A DNA stretch of 64,000 nucleotides from Phycisphaerales bacterium (GCA_040221175.1 JAVJVK010000019.1:62001-126000); one strand, 5' to 3'; positions 32,843 through 41,675 are shown, counted from the stretch's first letter. Notes: generated by a model from the letters alone, not told the origin. Numbers and translations are program-made.

Positions 32843-35056
32843 CTAGAGCCCGCATTTTGACCCCCCTTCTTTCACCCTTCCTTCACCTTCTTTCCCGTCG
32901 ATCCCAACCGGCAGCCGGTAACTGATCGCGTCGCGGCCCGCCGTCTTGCAGCTCTCGACCGCCAGATCGCCCCGCTCGATGAGCGTCTCGATGACCTGAC
33001 GGAAGGTCTTGGTGTCCACCTTCATCCGCTTGAGCAGCACGCTGTGGGGGACTGACCGTGCCGGAGCCTCGCGCAGCCTGCGCATCAGCCGCAGCGCCAG
33101 CTCGTCGAACTCACCCTCGGCCGCGTAGCCCGCCGCCATGTGCAGCATGCGGCGAGACTGGTGCAGCACGAGGGCCGACGCCCACCGCACCGCGTCCTCG
33201 CCGATCTCGGCCTCGAGGTGGTCCTCGCTGATGGCGTACAGCAGCGCCAGCTTGCGGGCGTTCTCGCTCACGCGGCCCCACACCGTCGTCGCCACCGCGT
33301 CCGAGGCGCTCTCCGCCTTCGCGTACGCGTCCTCCGCCTCGCATCGAAGATGCACCAGCAGCGCCCGAGCACCATCCGTCTGCGGCACCGTCCTCGGCTG
33401 GGGATGCGAGTCGGTCAGGTTCCCCGGCGCGGGCCGGAAGCTCGCCCACCAGGCTGCCGTCTCGATCACCCGCTGCGGCGGATCGGCGATGCCCGGCTCC
33501 TGTCCCGCCTGCCTGGGGCCGCTCTCGAGCACGAGCGTGCGCGCAAACAGCCCATTGGTGAGCATCCGCTCGGATAGGGCGCTGTAGTAGTGGTTCGGGA
33601 TGGCGGTGCCGAAGAGCACCAGGCACGGCTGGTCGATCACGCCGGGGTCGGGCTGCCCGGCCCGGCGCCGCATCGGGTACACCGAGTTGGACGCCGAGTA
33701 CATCGTCAGCAGCGTGGCCATGATCGACTCATACCGCGCATCGCGGGCCCGCTTCATCGACTGCAGCAGCGCATCGATCTCGTCGGTCTGGAAGAGCATG
33801 GCCGGCGCCGCGTGCAGTGCATCCTGGATGCCTTCGCCCGAGGCCAATTGCTCGCCCAGGCGGTTCGCCAGCCCGACCGCCTGGAGCGTCTTGGCGTTGA
33901 TCTTGCGCGGCCAGTCCTTGCCCGCCGAGGAGTGCGCCAGCCCGAGCAGGTAAATGTTGGTCCGGTTGTCGGCGGGGTCGCGGACCTTGCGGCCAGCCAG
34001 AAATGCCAGCAGCGCGAGCGCCCCGCAGAAGGCCAGCGTCGGGTTGGGGTACGGCGCGGTCGCGAGGCAGTGGTCCATCACCTCGCCGACGAAGCCGGGC
34101 ACGCGCAGCGCTTCGGGCGGCAGTATTCCTGGGTCGGTGGGTGCCGGGTCGGGCACGACATCGCGCGGGGTTGTCAGCCCCGACAAATCGACACCCGCGT
34201 GCTCATGCTCGCGCTTCGATTCGAGCAGCCACCCCCTCGGCCTCTCGTGCGCCTTGCTCGCCGCGTCGTCGACCTTGTGCTTCAGCTCGCGCTCGCTCCA
34301 CGGCGGCTCGCACCGCGGGTTGTAGCGGGTGGCCAACAGGTCCATCGCGACCTCGGGCACCAGCGCGAAGCCGTGGACGAGGGCGGTGGCGGCGGCGTAG
34401 GTCTGGTTATGCCCACCGCTTCCGGCGATGGCGGGCGGCATGGCGTCGAGGTACGCGGCCGCGCGACGCTCGGCGTCGTCGTGGGGCGTGCTGATGGCGG
34501 GCGCGCTGCGCGCCGGCTCGACGGTGTGGCGCTGCGCACGCACCGCGTCGGCGAGCGCCTGCACGCACGCGGCCAGCATCGCCGCCGGCACCCGCGCCGG
34601 CTCGCCCTCGAGCACGTCGTATCGCTCGCCGCTGGGATGCACACTCGGGCCGACCACCGTCTGGCAGCCGGTCGACCGCAGCTCGACGATCATCGCGCCA
34701 TCGGCGTCCTGGTGCTTCGCGGTCGCCGCGCCCTCGGCGATGTACCACCGGTGCGAGCCCGGCCGGCCCTCGCGACCCGTTACCGCGCCCGTCGCTGGCA
34801 GGTACTGGTCCGCCAACTCGATGGCCTCGTCGCAGTCCAGGTCGACGTCCACCAGCCAACCGCTGGGCTCGCCGAGGATCAGGCCGAGGTTGGTCTCGCC
34901 GTGGAAGTGCGACGCGAGCTCGGGCTCTTCGAGTCGCAGCACGGGCCAGCCCTTGAGCGTCGGGGCCTTGGCGCCCGTGGCGATCGGCACCACGCGCCAG
35001 CCGCGACGCGTGTACGCGATGGCGGTGTCGAGCGAGCTGGGGAGTACGGCGGCCAT
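32843..35056 (-). CDS. Bifunctional primase-polymerase / DUF3987-type replication protein
   Basis: 737 residues from the ATG at 35056, which shares bases with the helicase stop (TAATG). Residues 8-190 are a prim-pol domain (AIAYTRRGWRVVPIATGAKAP, catalytic WLVDVDLDCDEA, GSHRWYIAEG). The region from about 340 is a DUF3987-like helicase/ATPase-type domain (YLLGLAHSSAGKDWPRKI with a degenerate P-loop, LFQTDEIDALLQSM). Such proteins start phage or plasmid replication. It is paired with the helicase fragment upstream. Confidence 0.85.
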   Translation of the reverse strand: MAAVLPSSLDTAIAYTRRGWRVVPIATGAKAPTLKGWPVLRLEEPELASHFHGETNLGLILGEPSGWLVDVDLDCDEAIELADQYLPATGAVTGREGRPGSHRWYIAEGAATAKHQDADGAMIVELRSTGCQTVVGPSVHPSGERYDVLEGEPARVPAAMLAACVQALADAVRAQRHTVEPARSAPAISTPHDDAERRAAAYLDAMPPAIAGSGGHNQTYAAATALVHGFALVPEVAMDLLATRYNPRCEPPWSERELKHKVDDAASKAHERPRGWLLESKREHEHAGVDLSGLTTPRDVVPDPAPTDPGILPPEALRVPGFVGEVMDHCLATAPYPNPTLAFCGALALLAFLAGRKVRDPADNRTNIYLLGLAHSSAGKDWPRKINAKTLQAVGLANRLGEQLASGEGIQDALHAAPAMLFQTDEIDALLQSMKRARDARYESIMATLLTMYSASNSVYPMRRRAGQPDPGVIDQPCLVLFGTAIPNHYYSALSERMLTNGLFARTLVLESGPRQAGQEPGIADPPQRVIETAAWWASFRPAPGNLTDSHPQPRTVPQTDGARALLVHLRCEAEDAYAKAESASDAVATTVWGRVSENARKLALLYAISEDHLEAEIGEDAVRWASALVLHQSRRMLHMAAGYAAEGEFDELALRLMRRLREAPARSVPHSVLLKRMKVDTKTFRQVIETLIERGDLAVESCKTAGRDAISYRLPVGIDGKEGEGRVKEGGSKCGL

Positions 35057-35904
35057 TAGAAGGGGATCTCGTCGTCTGGGATCGCAAGCGCCAGCTCGCG
35101 GACAGCATCCGGGTCGTCCAACCGGGCTGGCCTGGGGCCGAGCTCGCACGCGGTGATGCGGTCGAACTTCTCGCCGGCCACGCGGCGCACGGTGATGCGG
35201 CTCGGCTCGGCGAGCGCGCCGGCCTGCGCCAGCTCGACCGCCTCCTCGGCGTCGCCCGGCGCGGGCTCGCGCGATCGCGCTCGCCACCAGTCGACCGCCT
35301 TCGACCGCGCGTACCCATCGTGGCCGATGGCCACCCACTCGCTCACCGTCTCGGCGAGCGAGACCTGATAGTCGACACGCATCGTCGGCGGGGCCTCGGG
35401 CTTTCGTCGGCTGTGGTGCACGCGGTAGCTCACCGCCTGAACCTCGTGCTCGGCCTCGCTGACCTGCCCCGTGAGGATGCCCGCGTCGCTGGCCACCACG
35501 CCGTGCTGCGTGCGCTCGGTCTCGGGAAACGCGTGGCCGCACTCGGGGCACGCGCGGCAGCCGGCGGCGACCAGCTCGTTGCAGTCGGGGCACTCCTTCG
35601 CCGGAGGCGGGCCGCCGCTGGCGCTCGGACGCTTGGCCGACAGCGCGTCGACCGGCCCGTGCCGCAGCACATTGCCCGCAAAGTCGAGCACCAGGCAGTC
35701 GGCCTTGCCCGGCGAGAGCCGGAAGCCACGCCCGACCATCTGGTAGTACAGCCCGCAGCTCATCGTCGGCCGCAGCAGCGCCACGCAATCGACGTGCGGG
35801 GAGTCGAAGCCGGTGGTCAGCATGTTCACGTTTGCGAGGTACTTGAGGTCGCCGGCGCGGAACCGCCCGATTAGCTCGTCGCGCTCGGCCGGCGGCGTCT
35901 TCGA
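35056..35904 (-). pseudogene. SF2 DEAD/DEAH helicase, 5'-truncated (C-terminal half only)
   Basis: The frame opens at [20 protein letters not shown] and continues [23 protein letters not shown] and [19 protein letters not shown], which are helicase motifs V and VI, then a zinc-ribbon-like [19 protein letters not shown] and a long tail. Walker A and B are missing, because the gene is cut at 35904 where an HsdR tail begins on the other strand. A start at 35829 (MNMLTTG) is open but could only make a motor-less fragment. Confidence 0.85.
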
Positions 35905-35905
35905 G

Positions 35906-36302
35906 CAAGGAACTCGCCGAGCGGCTCGAAGCGCTCAAGGAGCGCCATGAGCAGGGACTGCTCGTGAGCATCGACTTCCTCAAGGCCCTGCTCGACCTGG
36001 CCAAGGACGTCGTCCGCATGGAGCGCGAGACGCCCGAGGAAGAGGAGATCGATCAAGGCCGCACGGCGCTCACCGAACTGTTCGAAGAGGCCCGCAACGG
36101 CGAGACGCCCATCATGGTCAAACGCGTGGTCGACGACATCGACGAGATCGTGCGGGCCATTCGATTCGACGGCTGGCAGGACACGCACGCCGGCGAACGC
36201 GAGGTCAAGATCGCGCTCCGCAAGACGCTGCTCAAGTACAAGCTGCACCAGGACAACGAACTGTTCGAGCGGGCGTACGGGTACATACGCGAGTATTACT
36301 AA
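35906..36302 (+). pseudogene. Type I restriction HsdR C-terminal remnant (copy B)
   Basis: Begins mid-protein at [19 protein letters not shown] and runs intact to the stop (AYGYIREYY). An internal ATG at 35964 could give a 112-residue protein. It is the helical subunit-contact domain of HsdR; the nuclease and translocase domains are absent. Copy A (11181-11745) keeps about 55 more N-terminal residues, so the two copies broke at different points. No hsdM or hsdS is present. Confidence 0.8.
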
Positions 36303-36503
36303 CTCTCGAGACTGCAGCCTCAAGCACCCATTCCTCTCCCCTCCGTTAACCGGCACCCAGAGAGCGCGAGAGTCTCGCCCCCGCCGGCCCTCCCAGCCCC
36401 GGGTTCCGCCCGCCACCCACAACTCTCCCTCAAAGCCGAGAGAGCCCGACCCCCGCCCCTGGCGCCTCACGGGGCCCGCTCGGGCACCCAACCAGTAAGC
36501 AAA

Positions 36504-36530
36504 CAGGCCCGCATCCAACGGACGCGGGCC
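36504..36530 (-). terminator. Rho-independent terminator of tRNA-Asn
   Basis: Read on the minus strand: AGGCCCGC-TCC/GGA-GCGGGCCT stem with a short loop, followed by TGTTTGCTT. It lies 6 bp beyond the tRNA 3' end. The stem is conserved in copy A. Confidence 0.75.
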
Positions 36531-36536
36531 TGGGAA

Positions 36537-36609
36537 GCTCCCCGAGCAGGACTCGAACCTGCAACCTAGCGGTTAACAGCCGCTCGCTCTACCATTGAGC
36601 TATCGGGGA
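36537..36609 (-). tRNA. tRNA-Asn (anticodon GTT)
   Basis: Cloverleaf by eye: acceptor TCCCCGA, D arm GCTC...GAGC, anticodon stem AGCGG/CCGCT with loop CTGTTAA (anticodon GTT), T arm GCAGG-TTCGAGT-CCTGC, 3' acceptor strand with five G. Perfect pairing to TCCCCGA needs only four G, so either the pair 1-72 is U-G or one extra G is present in the sequence. CCA is not encoded. Copy B ends at the 3' side of this gene, the usual attachment site for integrated elements. Confidence 0.93.
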
Positions 36610-36726
36610 TCGGCGAGATGTCGAGCCGAAAGCGTAACCGTCGTTTTCCCAGCGTCAAGAGACGGTGGGCCCGTGTGGGCCAAAGATTGGCCGGTTTCAA
36701 GCGTCAGCCAGTATGGGGGGCTCCCA

Positions 36727-37527
36727 GTGCCGAATATTGTCCGTACCTATCGTCGACGTCCGCTTGCCGCCCGGCGGGGCAATCTGCTCGTGGGGTGCCT
36801 GGCCGTCATCGGAGTCATCGCGGCCCTCATCGTCATCGGCGGAGTCATCCTCTGGATGAACTGGAAGAGTTGGACTGCCGGCGCCATGAACGCGGGCATG
36901 AAGGCCGCGGTGCAGGAGTCGAAGCTCCCTGCGGGCCAGCAGAGCCGCATCAACACGCAGATCGACCAATTGACCGCCGCCTTCGAGGCTGGCGACGTCA
37001 CCTTCGAGGATCTTGCCCTGGTCATTGAGGCGCTCGAGGATCACCCGATCCTGCCCATCGGCCTGCTCGAATTCATCGAGGTCAACAGCCTGAAGGTCGA
37101 AGGTTTGACTGATGAAGAGCGAGCGGCCGGGGAACTTGCCACGCAGCGCCTCCAGCGTGGCCTGGCCGAAGGCGTCCTGGTCATGGCCGATCTCGATCCG
37201 GTGCTCGAGCCCATCTCGCAGCGCGATGGCAACGGCGACCTGCAACCCCTGCAGAATCCGACGGCGCCCCAGGTGCGGCTGTACATTGATGCGGCTCGGA
37301 GCAAGGCCGACGAACTCGGCATTCCCGATGAACCCTACGACGTGGACGTCGCCGAGCAGATCGAGCGTTTGATCAACGACACGCTCGGCCGTGAGGTCGT
37401 CAGCGCTCCGGCACCCGCCGCCGAGGCATCAGGCCCTGCTGCCGATCAGGTCGACGAGCCCGCGAGCGAACCGGTCGAGGAGCCTGAGGCAGCCGAAGAG
37501 CCCGGCGAGCCGACTGGCGGCGGCTGA
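36727..37527 (+). CDS. Membrane-anchored protein of unknown function
   Basis: 266 residues from a GTG at 36727; an earlier ATG (36595) would start inside the tRNA gene. A basic N-terminus (RTYRRRPLAARRG) is followed by a membrane helix (about 20-42, LLVGCLAVIGVIAALIVIGG), an all-helical domain (50-235) and a low-complexity Pro/Glu/Ala tail (240-266). No family recognised. The last 82 nt overlap the end of the APC permease gene on the other strand. Confidence 0.7.
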   Translation: MPNIVRTYRRRPLAARRGNLLVGCLAVIGVIAALIVIGGVILWMNWKSWTAGAMNAGMKAAVQESKLPAGQQSRINTQIDQLTAAFEAGDVTFEDLALVIEALEDHPILPIGLLEFIEVNSLKVEGLTDEERAAGELATQRLQRGLAEGVLVMADLDPVLEPISQRDGNGDLQPLQNPTAPQVRLYIDAARSKADELGIPDEPYDVDVAEQIERLINDTLGREVVSAPAPAAEASGPAADQVDEPASEPVEEPEAAEEPGEPTGGG

Positions 37528-38807
37528 ACCCGGCGCGAGACCCAACGCAGGCCCAGGCCAACTGCGACCAGAAGGGCGGTAATCGCCAGCACCACGGGGT
37601 CGATGAAGATCGCCAGCGACACGCAGCCGGCCAGACCCAGCGTGTGCACCCACCGGGCAATGAACCGGCCCTCCGCGACGCGCATCGCGGCGATGTTGGT
37701 GATGGCGTAGTACACCAGCACCGCCCCCGCCGCGAGGGACCACGCCGCCGGTACGCTGCCAATGACGATCACCAGCGCAATGCCCGCGAGCACCGCGACC
37801 GTCGCCACGGCCGGGACGCCTTGGCGATCGATCCGCGCGAGCGGCGTGGGCAGGTCGCGCTCGCGACCGGCGGCCAGGGCGACGCGCGCCAGGCCCATGA
37901 TCAGGTTCAACTGCACCGCCAGCAGCGCCGCGGCGGCGCCCACGCCCAGCATGAACGCAAGCGTGGGCGCCTCAACGGCCCGGGCGACGGCCAGCAGTGG
38001 GGCGGCGTCCCGCGCGGCGCGTTCGCCGAAATCGGCGGGCCCCAGCACGCCCAGCCCCGTGAACGCGACGAGCGCATACAGCACCACGGCGACGCCAAGC
38101 GTGATGACGACCGCACGCGGGATGGTCCGCGGGGGATCGCGCACTTCCTCGCCCATCGTGGCGATGCGCGCGTAGCCGGCGAACGCAACGAACGCCAGCG
38201 CCGCCGCTTGCAGCACGCCGGGGGCCGAGATGGGGCGATCGGCGATGGCCGCCCACGAGAGGCCCTGCCAGCCTCGCACCGCCTGGGGCCCGGCGGCGAT
38301 GACCATGGTCAGCAGGGCGGCGACGGTCACGAACACAAGCCCGTAGTTGAACCGCACCGACCGGCTCACGCCCGCCAGCGCCATGGCCGCCACCACCAGC
38401 AGCGAGCCCAGGGCCGCCAGCGTCAAGGTCGCCCCGTCGCCCGGCTTGCCCATGACCCACGCGACCAGGCCGCCGAACCCGAGCGCGGCCGTGGCGCACG
38501 AGGCGGTCTTGGCGATCAGGAACACCCAGCCGGCGGTAAAGCCCGCCAGCGGATGGATGAACCGGTACCCGTAGGCGTACGTCCCGCCGCTGACGGGGTG
38601 GACCGCGGCGAGCTGCGCACTACTCAGGCCGTTGCACATCGCCAGCCCGCCGGCGATCACGATCGCGACGAGCAGCCAGGGTCCGGCCAGCCCCGCCCCG
38701 AGCCCCAGCGTGACGAACGCGCCGGTGCCGATGATCGAGCCGAGCCCCACGCCAACAGCCCCGGGCAGGGTGATGACGCGGCGGAGCTCGTTCGTGGGCG
38801 GGGCCAT
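37446..38807 (-). CDS. APC superfamily amino acid permease
   Basis: 453 residues, about 12 membrane helices. Helix 1 holds the substrate-binding GSIIGTGAFVTLG; helix 2 has SSAQLAAVHPVSGGTYAYGY, typical of APC permeases; helix 6 region FVAFAGYARIATMGEEVRDPPRTIPRAV matches the family motif. The C-terminal 25 residues are low complexity (Ser/Gly/Pro). Substrate not predictable. Lies just 3 bp from the serS stop, same strand. Confidence 0.9.
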   Translation of the reverse strand: MAPPTNELRRVITLPGAVGVGLGSIIGTGAFVTLGLGAGLAGPWLLVAIVIAGGLAMCNGLSSAQLAAVHPVSGGTYAYGYRFIHPLAGFTAGWVFLIAKTASCATAALGFGGLVAWVMGKPGDGATLTLAALGSLLVVAAMALAGVSRSVRFNYGLVFVTVAALLTMVIAAGPQAVRGWQGLSWAAIADRPISAPGVLQAAALAFVAFAGYARIATMGEEVRDPPRTIPRAVVITLGVAVVLYALVAFTGLGVLGPADFGERAARDAAPLLAVARAVEAPTLAFMLGVGAAAALLAVQLNLIMGLARVALAAGRERDLPTPLARIDRQGVPAVATVAVLAGIALVIVIGSVPAAWSLAAGAVLVYYAITNIAAMRVAEGRFIARWVHTLGLAGCVSLAIFIDPVVLAITALLVAVGLGLRWVSRRVQPPPVGSPGSSAASGSSTGSLAGSST

Positions 38808-38810
38808 CGC

Positions 38811-40235
38811 CTATCCGATTCTTTCTTGTCCGTTCATGTACGGCCGGAGCACCTCGGGAATCGTGATGCTCCGGTCGGCGTTCTGGTGCATCTCGATCAG
38901 GGGGATCAGGAACCTGGGGCTCGCCAAGACGGTGTTGTTCAGCGAGTGGCAGAAGGTCGTGGCGCCCTTGCCGTTCGCGCCGCCGGCACGATACCTGAGA
39001 TTCAGGCGGCGGCACTGGAAGTCGTAGAGCCGGCTGGCGCTGTGGGTCTCGCCCCAGTCGCCGCTGGGCACGCCGTCGCTATCCACCTCGCCGCGGCTGG
39101 GCATCCAGCACTCCACGTCGATCATGTCGGCGTTCTTCTGCCCCAGGTCGCCCGCGCAGCATTGCAAGAGCCGATATGGCAGGTTCAGGCTCTGCAGCAG
39201 GCTCTCCACGTAGGTGATCATCTTGCGGTGCCACTGGCGGCTCTCGCCCTCGTCGGCCCTGCAGATGACCACCTGCTCGACCTTCTCGAAGTAGTGCACG
39301 CGGTACAGGCCCGCCGTGTCCTTGCCCGCGGCCCCGGCCTCGCGGCGGTAGCAGGGCGAGAGCGTGCACAGCTTGATGGGCAGGTCGGCTTCGTCGACGA
39401 TCTCGTCCATGTGGAAGCCCATCAGGCCTACTTCACCAGTTCCCGTGAGGTAGCCGTCCGCTTCCCATTCCGTCCCGCCCGCGTCGGTCTTCTCGTGGAT
39501 CCCCACCTCGTACGTCTGCTCCCGCCCTGCGGGGAAGAAGCCCGTGCCCACCATCGCCTTCTCGCGCACAATACTGGGGGCGCTCACGGGCGTGAAGCCC
39601 TGGGCGACGATCTGGTCGAAGGCGTACCGCAGAACCGCCTGGTGCAACCGGAAGCCATCGCCCGTGAGCACGTAGCTGCGCGAGCCGCTCAGCTTCACGC
39701 CCCGCTCGAAGTCGATCAGCCCGTGCACCTCCGCCAGCTCGGTGTGGCTCTTCGCCGCGTATCCCTTCTGCTCGGCGAAGGGCCTGGCGGGGTCGAACCC
39801 GCTCGGCGACCAGCGCCGGATCTCGACGTTGCCCTCGCTCCCCGGGCCATCGGGCACGTCGGGGTCGGGCGGCTGGGGGATCATCAGGAGCAGCTTTTCC
39901 AGCTCCGGCTCGATGCCCTCCAGCTCGGTCTCCAGCCCCTCGATCTCGGATTTCAGCCTGGCAGGCCCGGCCTTCAGCTCGTCCAGCTCGCCCTGCAGCC
40001 GGGCCTTCTCGGCGCCCACGGCCTTCTTCAGCCGGCCGGCGAGCTGGCCCATCTGCGGCCCCATCTTCTTGCCCAGGGCGTTCTGCTCGGCCTTGAGAGA
40101 CTCGCGCCTGGTCATCAGCTCCCGCTTGCGGGCGTCCAAGGCCACGACGCGGTCGATGTCCACCGCCGCGTGCTTGCGGGCGGCGCCTTGCTTGTAGTGC
40201 TCGGGGTCTTCGCGCAGGTGCTTGAGGTCGATCAT
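38811..40235 (-). CDS. serS: Seryl-tRNA synthetase
   Basis: 474 residues from the ATG at 40235 (MIDLKHLREDPEHYKQG is the normal N-terminus). Residues 30-110 are the tRNA-binding coiled-coil arm (LMTRRESLKAEQNALGKKMG). The class II core has motif 2 (SPCYRREAGAAGKDTAGLYR, HYFEKVEQVV) and motif 3 (near 420-455, ATTFCHSLNNTVLASPRFL), where the family's usual TRTLVAILEN-type segment is replaced by a different sequence. It charges tRNA-Ser. Confidence 0.93.
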   Translation of the reverse strand: MIDLKHLREDPEHYKQGAARKHAAVDIDRVVALDARKRELMTRRESLKAEQNALGKKMGPQMGQLAGRLKKAVGAEKARLQGELDELKAGPARLKSEIEGLETELEGIEPELEKLLLMIPQPPDPDVPDGPGSEGNVEIRRWSPSGFDPARPFAEQKGYAAKSHTELAEVHGLIDFERGVKLSGSRSYVLTGDGFRLHQAVLRYAFDQIVAQGFTPVSAPSIVREKAMVGTGFFPAGREQTYEVGIHEKTDAGGTEWEADGYLTGTGEVGLMGFHMDEIVDEADLPIKLCTLSPCYRREAGAAGKDTAGLYRVHYFEKVEQVVICRADEGESRQWHRKMITYVESLLQSLNLPYRLLQCCAGDLGQKNADMIDVECWMPSRGEVDSDGVPSGDWGETHSASRLYDFQCRRLNLRYRAGGANGKGATTFCHSLNNTVLASPRFLIPLIEMHQNADRSITIPEVLRPYMNGQERIG

Positions 40236-40245
40236 GGGCCGGGAT

Positions 40246-40290
40246 GGTACCCGCTCCGCGGGGGGGTGCATCCGCTGCGCGGGCCGGATG
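40246..40290. repeat. 21-22 bp GC-rich tandem repeat, inverted relative to 40941-40984
   Basis: Two degenerate units with the core CCCGCTCCGCGGGGGGG at 40250-40266, then a related unit around 40270-40285. The 23-bp stretch 40246-40268 is the reverse complement of 40961-40984 apart from one extra A. Together they flank the 40308-40835 gene as inverted repeats. Confidence 0.7.
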
Positions 40291-40307
40291 TGGGGCCTCG
40301 ACCAGCG

Positions 40308-40835
40308 CTACGGGCGGGCCCAGTCGGGCAGCTCATCGTCCGTGATGAACTCCATCTGATAGCCGTTGGTCCATCCGTATCGCCCGCGTTCCCCCGGCTG
40401 CCGGTCGTTCGACGAAAAGGGCACCTCGTTGAAGACGTCGTGGGTCATGAGCAATATCACTCTCGGCTCCAGGATCGTCGGGTCTCGTGTCCACGCCTCG
40501 GAATTGGGATTGTACAGGATCTTCGAGCCCCACTTCGTGCGTTCGACGTCCCATCCCTCCGCCCGAGCGACCGCCAGGGCGTCTTCGAAGCTGGCTCCAT
40601 CGAGCATCGCGGCCCGGATCGTCGCGCCCATGTTGTTCAAGTGCATCGACGTGTCGCCGGGCATCATCATCTGACGATCTCGAGCGCGGACGCTGAGCAG
40701 CATCCACGCCACGGCGGCCATGATCACAACCGCAATGACCGCCAGCGCGATCCATACATGCCGGCGGCCGCGTGCGCCGATCGGGCCGGGCGTCACGGGC
40801 GGGGCGGATGGCGCTGGTGTGCTCGGGTCGGCCAT
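40308..40835 (-). CDS. Membrane-anchored protein of unknown function flanked by inverted repeats
   Basis: 175 residues. Pro/Ala-rich N-terminus, one membrane helix (about 28-48, WIALAVIAVVIMAAVAWML), then a soluble domain (52-175) with LNNMGATIRAAMLDGASFED and a C-terminal YQMEFITDDELPDW. No family recognised. It is separate from serS (72 bp) and bounded on both sides by the 21-bp GC-rich repeat in opposite orientations. Confidence 0.7.
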   Translation of the reverse strand: MADPSTPAPSAPPVTPGPIGARGRRHVWIALAVIAVVIMAAVAWMLLSVRARDRQMMMPGDTSMHLNNMGATIRAAMLDGASFEDALAVARAEGWDVERTKWGSKILYNPNSEAWTRDPTILEPRVILLMTHDVFNEVPFSSNDRQPGERGRYGWTNGYQMEFITDDELPDWARP

Positions 40836-40940
40836 GACGCCACTTTACGCGTATGCCAAGGGTTCCGCGCACGCGAACGCCGCGGCCCGAACGGGCGCCG
40901 CGGCGTCGCGTCTCGTGGGGGTTTGATTTGGAGCGCCTCC

Positions 40941-40984
40941 ACCCCGCCACGGAGTGGCTTCACCCCCCCGCGGAGCGGGTTACC
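40941..40984. repeat. Two 21-bp GC-rich tandem units (inverted partner of 40246-40290)
   Basis: Units 40941-40961 and 40961-40981 share the pattern CACCCC-n-CGGAG-n-GG-TT; the second carries CCGCGGAGCGG. The repeat overlaps the stop of the fibronectin-domain gene (40980). Confidence 0.65.
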
Positions 40985-41675
40985 CCGCGTCCTTGCCCGA
41001 AGCCTCCACGGGCGCAATCGCGCCGGCGACCTGCTGCTGGTTGCCCGAGGCGCCCAGCGGCAGGCTGGCGGGGGTGGAGAAGAAGCTCTGCCCGCCAACC
41101 CGCTCGGCGCGCACGCGGTAGCCAACGCTCAGCACGCCGCTTGGCGTGGCCTGGTCGACGAACGTGCGCTCCGGCACGGTCACCAGCGTGGTCCACGGGC
41201 TGGTCTGCCCGCCCACGGCGGTCGTGCGCCGCTGCACGGTGAACACCGTTCCGCCCTGGCGGCTGCCGCCCCAGCGCACGATGGCCTGGCCGTCGGTGCT
41301 CAGCTCCACGCTCAGGCCGGTGGGCGTGTCGGGCTTGCCCAGGGGCTCGCGGTCCTTGGGCGGGGCGATCGATGCGAGCGCATAGACCGCGTCGGGGTTG
41401 GCGCTGTTCTTGGCGAAGGCGTCGATCGAGCGGATGCACCCGCGTCCATCGCCCACGGCCGCCTGGATGGCGTTGAGCCAATCCACCCGGGCGTCCCGCG
41501 CATCCTGACGCTTCTGCAGATAGTCGTCGTAGGCGTCGCGGGCGGCCTGGGTCTTGGTCTTGGTCGACGTGGCGAGTTCGAGGGCCACGCCGATGGCGGC
41601 CTGGTTCTCCTCCCACCCCTCCACGCGGGTCTCCAAGTACTCGAGCTGCTGAATCTTTCGTTGAGGCAAACGCAT
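40980..41675 (-). CDS. Fibronectin type III domain protein
   Basis: 231 residues from the ATG at 41675 (GGAG 8 nt upstream). Residues 1-115 are helical (QLEYLETRVEGWEENQAAIG, ARDAYDDYLQKRQDARDARV). Residues 128-215 form a fibronectin type III domain (PDTPTGLSVELSTDGQAIVR, then a YRVRAERVGG strand). No signal peptide is evident. Function unknown; the form resembles planctomycete-specific proteins with one FN3 domain. The 21-bp repeat array lies upstream. Confidence 0.75.
   Translation of the reverse strand: MRLPQRKIQQLEYLETRVEGWEENQAAIGVALELATSTKTKTQAARDAYDDYLQKRQDARDARVDWLNAIQAAVGDGRGCIRSIDAFAKNSANPDAVYALASIAPPKDREPLGKPDTPTGLSVELSTDGQAIVRWGGSRQGGTVFTVQRRTTAVGGQTSPWTTLVTVPERTFVDQATPSGVLSVGYRVRAERVGGQSFFSTPASLPLGASGNQQQVAGAIAPVEASGKDAG

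Larger units (their letters stand above)
29790..36609. repeat. Phage-like module, copy B (less decayed direct repeat)
   Basis: Runs from the secretin relic to tRNA-Asn in the same orientation as copy A. It keeps the terminase-like gene, HARE-HTH gene, ParB-methyltransferase, primase-polymerase, a 5'-truncated helicase and a 5'-truncated HsdR tail. No integrase, large terminase, portal or capsid gene is seen. Best described as the replication/modification part of a defective prophage or satellite at a tRNA gene. Confidence 0.8.
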
